NCBI RefSeq assembly: GCF_013409985.1 | Contig: NZ_JACCBY010000002.1 | Span: 434,001-498,000, forward strand | Direction: 5' to 3' | DNA: 64,000 nt | Origin: Sphingomonas melonis | GTDB taxonomy: Bacteria > Pseudomonadota > Alphaproteobacteria > Sphingomonadales > Sphingomonadaceae | Part shown: piece after piece, positions 38,636 to 46,663 of the stretch | Position numbering within the stretch: the first letter of the stretch is position 1 | Layout of the letters: each line of letters opens with the position of its first letter | Program-made: the position numbers and the translations under genes | The notes under the pieces: model-generated | Database searches by the model: none | What the model was told of the DNA's origin: nothing | What the model saw: the letters and a program-made list of their open reading frames with translations, nothing else

Positions 38636-39631
38636 ATGACCGACACGCCCCCCTACGTCCGCCCGGACGTGCGGAGTTTCCTCGACTATCTCAACGCTTT
38701 GCCGGGACCTGCTCGTCACGAGATGCCGCCGGCCGAGGCGCGCGAGGCGTTTCGCGCGACTCGCTCGGTCACCGATCTGCCGATCGGCGAACTGGCGGTG
38801 ATCCGCGACCTGGCGATCCCCGGCCCGGCCGGCAGCATTCCGGCGCGGCTGTTCGACGCGCGCGCGACGCGCATGCCGGGGCCGGCGCTCGTCTATTTCC
38901 ACGGCGGCGGCTTCGTCGTCGGTGACCTCGATACGCATGCCGGCATCTGCGCGGAGATCGCCCGCGTGCTCGACGTGCCGGTGATCGCCGTCGACTATCG
39001 CCTCGCGCCCGAGCATCGCTGGCCGGCCGCCCCCGACGATTGCGAGGCGGCGGCGCGCTGGGTGGCGGAAAGCCCGGCGGCGCTCGACCGCAGCGTCACC
39101 AGCCTGATCCTGTGCGGCGACAGCGCGGGCGGCGGGTTGGCGATCGTCGCCGCCATGGACCTGCGCGACGAGCCCGCGGCGGTGCCGGTGATCGTGCAGG
39201 CGCCGATCTATCCCGTCACCGATGCCGGCGGCGATGTCGCCAGCGACTATCCCTCGTTCGACCATTTCGCCAGCGGCTATCTGCTGACGCGGGACGCGAT
39301 GCTCTATTACGATCAAGCCTATGGCGCCGACCCCGCCGACCCGCGCGGCGCGCCGATCCGCGCAAGGCTGGACGGACTGCCCCCGGCGGTGATCGTCACC
39401 GCCGGGCTCGACCCGTTGCGCGATCAGGGCCGCGGCTATGCCGCCGCGCTGATCCGGGCGGGCGTGCCGACCGTCTTCCGCGAGGCGACCGGGATGATCC
39501 ATGCCTTCGCCGTCTTCCGAAAGGCGATCCCCTCCGCCTGCGGCGATGTCGCGGGCTATCTCGCCGCGTTGAAGGACGTGATCGTCGAGGCCGAGGGCGC
39601 GCGCGTCATGGCACAGGCGGCCGGCCGATGA
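38636..39631 (+). CDS. Alpha/beta hydrolase, hormone-sensitive-lipase family esterase
   Basis: 331 residues from the ATG at 38636, preceded by GGAGAG. Oxyanion motif [11 protein letters not shown] (His89 region), nucleophile Ser163 in [11 protein letters not shown], acid Asp259 in [11 protein letters not shown], and base His289 in GMIHAFAVF. These are carboxylesterases acting on short acyl esters; no signal peptide, so cytoplasmic. Its stop codon overlaps the rppH start codon (ATGA), so they are coupled. Confidence 0.92.
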   Translation: MTDTPPYVRPDVRSFLDYLNALPGPARHEMPPAEAREAFRATRSVTDLPIGELAVIRDLAIPGPAGSIPARLFDARATRMPGPALVYFHGGGFVVGDLDTHAGICAEIARVLDVPVIAVDYRLAPEHRWPAAPDDCEAAARWVAESPAALDRSVTSLILCGDSAGGGLAIVAAMDLRDEPAAVPVIVQAPIYPVTDAGGDVASDYPSFDHFASGYLLTRDAMLYYDQAYGADPADPRGAPIRARLDGLPPAVIVTAGLDPLRDQGRGYAAALIRAGVPTVFREATGMIHAFAVFRKAIPSACGDVAGYLAALKDVIVEAEGARVMAQAAGR

Positions 39632-40128
39632 GCAACGACGCCAATGCCCGCCTGCCCTACCGCCCCTGCGCCGGCGTCATGCTGGTCAACCGGGAGGGCA
39701 AGGTCTTCGTCGGCCAGCGGATCGATACGACGCTGGAAGCCTGGCAGATGCCCCAGGGGGGGATCGACCCGGGCGAGGATGCCTATGCTGCCGCGATCCG
39801 CGAACTCGGCGAGGAAACCGGCATCGCGCCCGACAAGGTCGCGCTGATCACCGAGGCGCCGGAGGAATTCTTCTACGATCTGCCCGACGATCTCGTCGGC
39901 AAGGTGTGGAAGGGCAAGTGGCGCGGCCAGCGGCAGCGCTGGTTCCTGTTCCGCTTCCTGGGCGAGGATGGCGACGTGCGGATCGACACGCCGCATCCCG
40001 AATTCCGCGCCTGGCGGTGGAGCGATCCCGACGATCTGCCGGCGATGATCGTGCCGTTCAAACGCGGCTTGTACGAGGCCGTGCTCGCCGCGTTCCGGCC
40101 TCATCTCGGCGCACGGCAAACGGACTGA
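39628..40128 (+). CDS. rppH: RNA 5'-pyrophosphohydrolase
   Basis: 166 residues. N-terminal [21 protein letters not shown] and the Nudix box [20 protein letters not shown] with GI following are the RppH pattern, as is WMLF-like [10 protein letters not shown] region ([17 protein letters not shown]). It removes pyrophosphate from the 5' end of mRNAs to start RNase E-dependent decay, and can hydrolyse dinucleoside oligophosphates. ATG overlaps the esterase stop. Length is typical. Confidence 0.93.
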   Translation: MSNDANARLPYRPCAGVMLVNREGKVFVGQRIDTTLEAWQMPQGGIDPGEDAYAAAIRELGEETGIAPDKVALITEAPEEFFYDLPDDLVGKVWKGKWRGQRQRWFLFRFLGEDGDVRIDTPHPEFRAWRWSDPDDLPAMIVPFKRGLYEAVLAAFRPHLGARQTD

Positions 40129-40176
40129 TCTGTTTTGGGGGTTTTCTCAACGGACTCAGCGGGTAGAGCGCGCAAT

Positions 40177-41109
40177 GTGCGCCCTGTCCTGCTGTCTCCG
40201 ATCCTGATGCTGATCCTCGCCCCGCTGCTGCTCGCCAATGCGCCGGTGGACGGCGAGCCCGACGACAGCAAGGTACCGATCCCCGCCGCGATCCGCTCGA
40301 TGCTCGACGCCGCGATCGAGAGCGGCAACGACGGCGACGTGTCGGTGGTGGTCAAATATGCGCGCCTCGCCGACCCCGCGAGCGCGGACGCGGTGCTCGC
40401 GATCGCGCAGCAATGGCGCAACGACCGCGCCCAGGCCCGGCAGACGACGATCCGCCAGGCGAGCATGTTCGACCTGTGGAGCGGCCGCGCCGAGCTTGGC
40501 GGCTACATCACCACCGGCAACACCGACAGCAAGGGCGGCTCGGCGGTGCTCGACCTGACCCGCGAGGGGCTGCAATGGCGGCACAAGTTCCACATCCAGG
40601 CGGACTATCAGGAGAACGCCGGGATCACGACGCGCGAACATTATCTCGCCAGCTACGAACCGAACTACAAGATCAAGGACCGCGTCTATCTCTACGGCGC
40701 GGCGCAATATGAAGAGGATCGCTTCCTCGGCTTCTACCATCGCTATTCAGCGTCGACCGGCGTCGGCTACAGCGCGATCAAGACCTCGGCGATCCGTCTC
40801 GACATCGAACTCGGCCCGGCCTTCCGCCAGACGTCGTTCACCGACGAGACCGAGCAGAGCAATATCGCGGCCCGCGGCACGTTGGCGTTCAACTGGCGCC
40901 TGCTGCCCGGCCTGTCGGTGACGCAGAATGCCTCCGCTTATGTGCAGAGTTCGAACTCGACGCTGAGCGGCACGACCTCGGTCAACGCCAAGCTGATCGG
41001 GCCGCTCTCCGCCGCGCTGTCGTACAACGTCCAATATGAAAGCATGCCGCCGATCGGCTCGCTCTCAACCGACACGACGAGCCGGGCATCGCTGGTGTAC
41101 AGCTTCTAG
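40177..41109 (+). CDS. DUF481 outer-membrane beta-barrel protein
   Basis: 310 residues from the GTG at 40177, which gives a clean signal peptide (MRPVLLSPILMLILAPLLLANA); a TTG at 40135 is possible. A helical N-terminal region of about 75 residues precedes the DUF481 barrel (AELGGYITTGNTDSKGGSAV), with alternating beta strands and C-terminal aromatic residue YSF. DUF481 proteins are predicted outer-membrane barrels often induced by salt or envelope stress; function unknown. The stop codon TAG is the first three bases of a dispersed repeat (see 41107). Confidence 0.85.
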   Translation: MRPVLLSPILMLILAPLLLANAPVDGEPDDSKVPIPAAIRSMLDAAIESGNDGDVSVVVKYARLADPASADAVLAIAQQWRNDRAQARQTTIRQASMFDLWSGRAELGGYITTGNTDSKGGSAVLDLTREGLQWRHKFHIQADYQENAGITTREHYLASYEPNYKIKDRVYLYGAAQYEEDRFLGFYHRYSASTGVGYSAIKTSAIRLDIELGPAFRQTSFTDETEQSNIAARGTLAFNWRLLPGLSVTQNASAYVQSSNSTLSGTTSVNAKLIGPLSAALSYNVQYESMPPIGSLSTDTTSRASLVYSF

Positions 41110-41413
41110 GCGGGATCGACTTTCACTCCCTCAGGGCACGGGCCATTGCCTATGGCTGGGGTGGTGAGGTGGTGAGGTGGTGAGGTTCGATCGCTTTCCT
41201 CATCATAGCCGTCACCCCGGACTCGTTCCGGGGTCCACCCATCCGCAAGAGAATGATGTCGGATCACACCCTTCTCCCCGCCGCAAAGTGGACCCCGGAA
41301 CACGTCCGGGGTGACGGAATGGGGTTGGAAGCGACCGGCTCAGACACGTTCCTACGTGATAGCCCGCCCAGGGGGAGGAATTTCCTCCAGGCTTCGAATG
41401 TCGATCCGGCATA
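41107..41413. repeat. Composite repeat bounded by about 19-bp inverted repeats (locus 1)
   Basis: Left end TAGGCGGGATCGACTTTCA (41107-41125) and right end GAATGTCGATCCGGC (41396-41410) are reverse complements with few mismatches. Inside are a TGGTGAGG x3 microsatellite (41162-41185), the family A copy A5, and about 80 bp of other sequence. The TAG of the left end is the stop codon of the DUF481 gene. No reading frame inside. Confidence 0.75.
41211..41315 (+). repeat. 105-bp family A element, copy A5
   Basis: Begins GTCACCCCGGAC, ends GTCCGGGGTGAC, 105 bp, forward orientation. Its left flank shares TGGTGAGGTTCGATCG with that of A2. Confidence 0.9.
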
Positions 41414-41514
41414 GGCGGGATCGACATTCAAGCTCCGGAGATGGCGCCGGCCCCGGCAGGGCAAATCTTTCGTGTGGACGTTCGCTTGGGTCCGCCGCCT
41501 CGTCATCCCACCCC
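41412..41514 (+). repeat. Family D repeat (103 bp), copy D1
   Basis: Begins TAGGCGGGATCGACATTCA and contains CCCCGGCAGGGCAA and CGTGTGGACGTTCGCTTG; a second copy (101 bp) begins at 63187. Both copies are followed directly by a family A element. D1 starts immediately after the right end of the composite at 41107. Confidence 0.85.
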
Positions 41515-41619
41515 GTCACCCCGGACCTGTTCCGGGGTCCACTCTGCGGCGGGGAGAACGGCTTAAGTCGACACCATTCTCTTGCGGCTGGGTGGACCCC
41601 GGAACACGTCCGGGGTGAC
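41515..41619 (-). repeat. 105-bp family A element, copy A6
   Basis: Begins GTCACCCCGGAC, ends GTCCGGGGTGAC, 105 bp, reverse orientation. The remaining 41620-41795 before the next gene holds nothing I recognise. Confidence 0.9.
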
Positions 41620-41795
41620 GCATCGAACGAAAAGCCCATCGGCCCCCATCCGCCCAGCCATATACGATTGTCGTGCCCCACGGGGGGTACGGCGTGCGCC
41701 GAAGAGCATGGAACGCGGCGCACCGCCCCGATACCGCACGCGCCTCGCGCCTCACACCGGTTCCCCCCGCCCCGCCCTTGGGCTAACGTTCGGGG

Positions 41796-43001
41796 ATGAG
41801 AGGATTGCCGGACGACGAAATGGCGCTGGTCGAGGCGATCGACCAGGCCGGGATGCTGGATCAGGTCGAACGCTGGGCGGCGGTCAACAGCGGGACGCGC
41901 AACCTCGCCGGCGTCGCGCGCATGGCCGACCTCCTCGCCGACGCCTTCGCGGTGCTGCCCGGTGAGATCGCGCTGGTCGAGCCGGAAGCCGCCGAAGCTG
42001 TCGGCGCCGACGGCCGCGTCTCGGCCATCGCGCACGGCCGCCACCTCCATCTCTGCGTCCGGCCGGCGGCGCCGGTGCAGATGCTGTTCACCGGCCATAT
42101 GGATACCGTCTATCCCGCCGATCATCCCTTCCAGACGCTGACCCACCGTGCCGACGGCACGATCAACGGCCCCGGCACGGCCGACATGAAGGGCGGGCTG
42201 GCGGTGATGCTCGCCGCGCTCCGGGCTGTGGAGGCGTCCGGCGACGCGCGGCTCGGCTACGAAGTGGTCATCAATTCCGACGAGGAGACCGGGTCGCTGT
42301 CGTCCGCGGCGTTGCTCGCCCGCGCCGCGCGGGGCAAGGTGGCGGCGCTGACCTACGAACCCGCGCTGCCCGACGGCACGCTCGCCGGCGCGCGCGGCGG
42401 CACCGGCAATTTCTCGATCGTCGTGCGCGGCCGCAGCGCACATGCCGGGCGCAATCCCGACGACGGCCGCAACGCCATCGTCGCCGCCGCCGCGCTCGCG
42501 GTGCGGCTGGCGGAGGCCCGCGCGCCCGGGCTCGCCGTCAATCCGGCGCGTATCGACGGTGGCGGCCCGAACAACGTCGTCCCCGATCTTGCCGTCCTGC
42601 GCATCAACTTCCGCCCGGCCGCCGCCGCCGAGATCGCCCGCGCCCGTGCGGCGATCGACGCGGCCGTCGCCGACGTCGCGGCGGCGCACGATGTCGCCAT
42701 CACCGTCCATGGCGGCTTCAACCGCCCGCCCAAGCCGGTGGATGCCGGCGCGCAGCGCCTGTTCGGCCTCGTCGCCCACGTGGGGAGCGATCTGGGCATC
42801 GCGATCGGCTGGCGCGCGACCGGCGGCGTGTGCGACGGCAACAATATCGCCGCCGCCGGCGTGCCCGTCGTCGACACGATGGGCGTGCGCGGCGGCGCGA
42901 TCCATTCGGCGGACGAATTCATGATCGTCGACAGCCTTGCCGAGCGCGCGGCGCTGTCGGCGCTCACCATCCACCGCATCATGCGAAAGGGCCATGCATG
43001 A
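41796..43001 (+). CDS. M20-family metallohydrolase (glutamate-carboxypeptidase-like) beside astA-astB
   Basis: 401 residues (alternative ATG at 41820). M20 zinc-peptidase ligands are visible: His101 in FTGHMDTVYP, bridging Asp130 in GPGTADMKGG, catalytic Glu163/Glu164 in INSDEETGS, and a late His370 in GAIHSADEF. The dimerisation domain includes FSIVVRGRSAHAGRNPDDG. The family contains carboxypeptidase G2 and acyl-amino-acid hydrolases. It overlaps astA by 4 bp and so belongs to the arginine succinyltransferase unit. The last step there is succinylglutamate desuccinylation, normally by AstE (M14). This M20 enzyme is a candidate replacement (inference). Confidence 0.88.
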   Translation: MRGLPDDEMALVEAIDQAGMLDQVERWAAVNSGTRNLAGVARMADLLADAFAVLPGEIALVEPEAAEAVGADGRVSAIAHGRHLHLCVRPAAPVQMLFTGHMDTVYPADHPFQTLTHRADGTINGPGTADMKGGLAVMLAALRAVEASGDARLGYEVVINSDEETGSLSSAALLARAARGKVAALTYEPALPDGTLAGARGGTGNFSIVVRGRSAHAGRNPDDGRNAIVAAAALAVRLAEARAPGLAVNPARIDGGGPNNVVPDLAVLRINFRPAAAAEIARARAAIDAAVADVAAAHDVAITVHGGFNRPPKPVDAGAQRLFGLVAHVGSDLGIAIGWRATGGVCDGNNIAAAGVPVVDTMGVRGGAIHSADEFMIVDSLAERAALSALTIHRIMRKGHA

Positions 43002-44014
43002 CCTTCCGGATCAGGGCGGCGCGTGCCGACGACCTGCAGCATCTCTACGAAATGGCGAAGCTCACCGGCGGCGGCTTCACCAACCTGCCGCCTGATCGCA
43101 AGGCGCTGCGCGGCAAGCTGGAGCGGGCCGGCGCCGCCTTCGCCCGGACGGACGGGCCGCTCGCCGACGAACTGTTCGTGCTGATGCTGGAGAATGCCGC
43201 GACCGGCGAGGTGCGCGGCACCTGCCAGCTGTTCACCCAGGTCGGGCAGCAGCATCCCTTCTACAGCTATCGCCTCGGCACGCTGGCCCAGCACAGCAAG
43301 GAACTGGCGCGCACCTTCCGCGCCGAGATGCTGGCGCTGACCACCGATCTGGAGGGATCGTGCGAAGTCGGCGGGCTGTTCCTCCATCCCGGCGAGCGCG
43401 CCGGCGGACTCGGCCTGCTGCTCGCGCGCAGCCGCTATCTGTTCATCCGCGCGCATCGCGCCCGCTTCGCCGACCGCATCCTCGCCGAATTGCGCGGCGT
43501 GATCGACGAGGCGGGCGGCTCGCCCTTCTGGGACGGGCTGGCGGGGCGGTTCTTCGGGATGAATTTCCAGGACGCCGACCAGTTCAACGCGATCAACGGT
43601 CACCAGATGATCGCCGACCTGATGCCCAAGCATCCCATCTATACCGCGATGCTCTCCGAAGCGGCGCGCTCTGCGATCGGCCTGCCGCATCCCAGCGGCC
43701 GCGCCGCGATGCGGATGCTGGAGAACGAGGGGTTCAGCTACGAACATTATGTCGACATCTTCGACGGCGGGCCGACGATGACCGCCCGCACCGATCGGGT
43801 GAAGACGGTCGAACAGGCGCGCGAGCGGCGGATCGTCGCGATCGATGGCGATGACGGCGACGAATCGCTGGTCGCCGTCGGGCGACTGGCGGACTTCCGC
43901 TGCGCGTTCGGCATGGTCCGCCATATCGACGGCGGCATCGCCTTGTCGCGCGCCTGCGCCGAGGTGCTCGGCGTGCGCGAGGGGGACGAGGTGTTGCAGG
44001 TGCCGCGGTGGTGA
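42998..44014 (+). CDS. astA: Arginine N-succinyltransferase
   Basis: 338 residues; the ATG overlaps the M20 stop codon (ATGA). GNAT-like fold with the AstA-specific pattern: MTFRIRAARADDLQHLYEMA, FTNLPPD, CQLFTQVGQQHPFYSYRLG, GGLFLHPGERAGGLGLLLAR, and PIYTAMLSEAARSAIGLPHP. It transfers succinyl from succinyl-CoA to L-arginine, the first step of the AST pathway of arginine breakdown. Followed by astB with a 7-bp overlap. A single-chain enzyme of the usual length; not the AruF/AruG heteromer pair. Confidence 0.95.
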   Translation: MTFRIRAARADDLQHLYEMAKLTGGGFTNLPPDRKALRGKLERAGAAFARTDGPLADELFVLMLENAATGEVRGTCQLFTQVGQQHPFYSYRLGTLAQHSKELARTFRAEMLALTTDLEGSCEVGGLFLHPGERAGGLGLLLARSRYLFIRAHRARFADRILAELRGVIDEAGGSPFWDGLAGRFFGMNFQDADQFNAINGHQMIADLMPKHPIYTAMLSEAARSAIGLPHPSGRAAMRMLENEGFSYEHYVDIFDGGPTMTARTDRVKTVEQARERRIVAIDGDDGDESLVAVGRLADFRCAFGMVRHIDGGIALSRACAEVLGVREGDEVLQVPRW

Positions 44015-45246
44015 TCGAGATCAATTTCGACGGCATCGTCGGACCGAGCCACAATTATGCCGGCCTCTCCGTCGGCAATCTCGCCGCCACCGCGCATGCC
44101 GGTCAGGTGTCGCAGCCGCGCGCGGCGGCGTTGCAGGGGCTCGACAAGATGCGCGCCAGCCTCGCCCTCGGGCTGACGCAGGGCGTGCTGCTGCCGCACC
44201 GCCGGCCCGACCGCGCCTGGCTCGAGACGCTCTCGACCAGCTATGACGCCGCCTCGCCGCTGTTGCAGGCGCAGGCGATGTCCGCCTCGGCGATGTGGGC
44301 CGCCAATGCCGCGACGGTCTCGCCCGGCCCGGACACCGCTGACGGCCGCTGCCATCTGACCGTCGCCAACCTGATGACGATGCCGCATCGCAGCCACGAA
44401 TGGCCCGAGACGCTGGCGCAGCTGCGCATCGCCTTCGCGCACGACGCGTTCGCGGTGCACGGGCCGATCCCGGCCCCGTTCGGGGACGAGGGCGCGGCCA
44501 ACCATATGCGGCTCGCCGCGTCGCACGACACGCCCGGCGTGGAAGTGTTCGTCTATACCGTCGCCGGCGGTCATTTCCCGGCGCGCCAGCATCTGCAGGC
44601 GAGCGCCGCGATCGCCCGTGCCCACCGGCTCGACCCCGCACGGACCCTGTTCGTTCAACAATCGGCGGAGGCGGTCGCCGCCGGCGCCTTCCACAATGAC
44701 GTCGTCGCGGTCGCCAATGAACGCGTGCTGTTCGCGCACGAACAGGCCTTCGCCGACAAGGACCGGTTCTACGCCGACCTGCGCCGCCTGCTCCCCGAGG
44801 TGGAGATCGTCGAGGTCCCGGCACACGAGGTCAGCCTCGCCGACGCGATCGCCTCCTACCTCTTCAACGCGCAGCTGGTGACGACCGCCGACGGTCCGAC
44901 GCTGGTGGTCCCCAAGGAAGCGAGGGGCAACAAAGCGGTCTGGAACTGGCTCGAACGGCATCAGGCGGGCAACGGCCCGATCCGCCGCGTCGAGACGGTC
45001 GACGTCACCCAGTCGATGGCGAACGGCGGCGGCCCCGCCTGCCTGCGGCTGCGCGTCGTCGCCGATCCCGCCATGATCGATCCGCGCTTCCTGGTCGACG
45101 CGGCCAGGCTCGACGCCATCGGCGCCATCGTGCAACGCTGGTGGCCGGAGGCGATCGATCCCGGCGCGCTCGGCGAGCCCGCGCTCGTCCGCGATATCGA
45201 GGCCGCGCACGATCGCCTGTGGGAGGCGCTGGGCCTGTCGGGTTAA
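44008..45246 (+). CDS. astB: N-succinylarginine dihydrolase
   Basis: 412 residues from GTG codons at 44008 or 44011, overlapping astA. Amidinotransferase-type beta/alpha-propeller: INFDGIVGPSHNYAGLS at the start, a Glu in GPIPAPFGDEGAANHMRLA, His in FHNDVVAVANERVL, and Cys in NGGGPACLRLRVV, matching the Glu-His-Cys catalytic set of AstB. It converts N-succinylarginine to N-succinylornithine, ammonia and CO2. Second AST-pathway enzyme. The pathway ends here in this window: astC and astD do not follow. Confidence 0.95.
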   Translation: MVIEINFDGIVGPSHNYAGLSVGNLAATAHAGQVSQPRAAALQGLDKMRASLALGLTQGVLLPHRRPDRAWLETLSTSYDAASPLLQAQAMSASAMWAANAATVSPGPDTADGRCHLTVANLMTMPHRSHEWPETLAQLRIAFAHDAFAVHGPIPAPFGDEGAANHMRLAASHDTPGVEVFVYTVAGGHFPARQHLQASAAIARAHRLDPARTLFVQQSAEAVAAGAFHNDVVAVANERVLFAHEQAFADKDRFYADLRRLLPEVEIVEVPAHEVSLADAIASYLFNAQLVTTADGPTLVVPKEARGNKAVWNWLERHQAGNGPIRRVETVDVTQSMANGGGPACLRLRVVADPAMIDPRFLVDAARLDAIGAIVQRWWPEAIDPGALGEPALVRDIEAAHDRLWEALGLSG

Positions 45247-45270
45247 TTGACAGTTAACCCTGTCGCGAGC

Positions 45271-45303
45271 CCGGGAAATGGCGGATTTCCGCCATTGGCC
45301 CGG
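45271..45303 (+). terminator. Hairpin after astB
   Basis: Perfect inner stem AATGGCGG-attt-CCGCCATT (45277-45296) with an outer CCGGG/CCCGG extension. It lies 25 bp past the astB stop codon. No T-run follows, so termination is likely but not textbook. A palindrome GGTTAA-N7-TTAACC just upstream (45241-45259), containing TTGACA, is noted separately. Confidence 0.5.
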
Positions 45304-45323
45304 TGCTTGCTTAAAGCAGGCGC

Positions 45324-45542
45324 ATGTGGACCCGGATCAAACGCCTCTTCACCATCAAGACCAAGTTCGAGGCCTTCCTCGTCATCTACGGCCTTGGCCT
45401 CGGCGCGGTGGAGCGCGGCATCCACTACCTTCAGCATTATCCGGGCTACGGCGGCTGGCTGCTGTTTGCCTGCTGCCCGATCGCGGTGTTCATGGTGGGC
45501 GGCGTGCTGCTCGATTCGGTCGAGCGGCGGCAGTCGGACTAG
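45324..45542 (+). CDS. Small two-helix membrane protein, unknown function
   Basis: 72 residues. A basic N-terminus (MWTRIKRLFTIKTKFEAF) is followed by two hydrophobic helices, FLVIYGLGLGAVERGIHYL and GGWLLFACCPIAVFMVGGVLL, with a short loop, and a polar tail. The positive N-terminus suggests cytoplasmic ends. I have no named family for it. Stand-alone between the astB hairpin and cysD; a stop codon and 58 bp separate it from cysD. Composition is like neighbouring genes, so it is likely real. Confidence 0.7.
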   Translation: MWTRIKRLFTIKTKFEAFLVIYGLGLGAVERGIHYLQHYPGYGGWLLFACCPIAVFMVGGVLLDSVERRQSD

Positions 45543-45600
45543 GGCCGCCTAATAGGATAAGTTCGTCGCTTCCCGGCGCGGGATGCTTATCTCAACGCGG

Positions 45601-46500
45601 ATGAGCGGGCTGACCCATTTACAACGGCTTGAAGCCGAAAGCATTCACATCATGCGCGAAGTCGTCGCCGAGGCCGAACGGCCGGTGATGCTCTATTCGG
45701 TCGGCAAGGATTCGGCAGTGATGCTGCACCTCGCGCGCAAGGCTTTCTTCCCGGCAAGGCCGCCCTTCCCTCTGCTTCATGTTGATACGACGTGGAAATT
45801 TCGCGCGATGTACGATCTGCGCGATCGTGCGGCGGCAGCGGCCGGGATGGAGCTGATCGTCCACACCAATCCCGACGCGCTCGCCGCCGGCATCAATCCG
45901 TTCGATCACGGCAGCCGCCATACCGATTTGTGGAAGACGGAGGGGCTAAAACAGGCGCTGAAGGCGGGCGGCTATGACGTCGCCTTCGGCGGTGCGCGGC
46001 GCGACGAGGAGAAGAGCCGCGCCAAGGAGCGGATTTTCTCCTTCCGCTCGGCCAGCCAGGGCTGGGACCCCAAGGCACAGCGCCCCGAATTGTGGAACCT
46101 GTACAACGCGCGCATCCACCGCGGTGAGAGCATCCGCGTCTTCCCGCTGTCCAACTGGACTGAACTCGATATCTGGCAATACATCCTCGATCAGGGGATC
46201 GAGATCGTCCCGCTCTATTTCGCCGCGCCGCGCCCGACCGTGGAGCGCGACGGCATGCTGCTGATGGTCGATGACGACCGCTTCCGCCTGCTGCCGGGCG
46301 AAGTGCCGGTCGAACGCTCGATCCGTTTCCGCACGCTCGGCTGCTATCCGCTGACCGGCGCGGTGGAGAGCGAGGCCGCGACGCTGCCGGCGGTGATCCA
46401 GGAGATGCTGCTCACCACCACCTCCGAACGCCAGGGCCGCGCGATCGACCACGATCAGGCCGCGAGCATGGAAAAGAAGAAGCGCGAGGGGTATTTCTGA
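45601..46500 (+). CDS. cysD: Sulfate adenylyltransferase subunit 2
   Basis: 299 residues from the ATG at 45601 (another in-frame ATG is at 45583). PP-loop [17 protein letters not shown] at residues 33-49 binds [20 protein letters not shown] and [21 protein letters not shown] are CysD motifs. Catalyses adenylation of sulfate to APS together with the GTPase subunit. Followed 163 bp later by cysNC on the same strand. Length and order match the assimilatory cysD-cysNC module of alphaproteobacteria. Confidence 0.96.
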   Translation: MSGLTHLQRLEAESIHIMREVVAEAERPVMLYSVGKDSAVMLHLARKAFFPARPPFPLLHVDTTWKFRAMYDLRDRAAAAAGMELIVHTNPDALAAGINPFDHGSRHTDLWKTEGLKQALKAGGYDVAFGGARRDEEKSRAKERIFSFRSASQGWDPKAQRPELWNLYNARIHRGESIRVFPLSNWTELDIWQYILDQGIEIVPLYFAAPRPTVERDGMLLMVDDDRFRLLPGEVPVERSIRFRTLGCYPLTGAVESEAATLPAVIQEMLLTTTSERQGRAIDHDQAASMEKKKREGYF

Positions 46501-46519
46501 TGCGTATTGCTCACACATT

Positions 46520-46570
46520 CCTCCCCCGCCAGGGGGAGGTGGCGGTGCGAAGCACCGACGGAGGGGGAGG
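46520..46570. repeat. Family C palindromic repeat between cysD and cysNC
   Basis: CCTCCCCC-gcc-aGGGGGAGG hairpin, then GGTGCGAAGCACCG and CGGAGGGGGAGG, the same layout as at 36301 and 12712. A partial reverse unit follows (46600-46650). It lies inside the cysD-cysNC intercistronic stretch. Confidence 0.7.
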
Positions 46571-46663
46571 ATACGGCAAGCCCGGCATTTCCGGCACCGC
46601 CCCCTCCACCCGGCTGCGCTGCGCGCGCCTCCGCCCCCGCGTCGCGAGGGAGGCAGTGATCGC

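Noticed and set aside
37685..39502. Upstream extension of the deacetylase-like gene to 605 codons
   Set aside because: The extra N-terminal part is antisense to the esterase gene and has no family similarity; the GTG at 38581 gives the normal protein.
45543..45600. A riboswitch or leader upstream of cysD
   Set aside because: Only 58 bp, no recognisable SAM or other riboswitch core.
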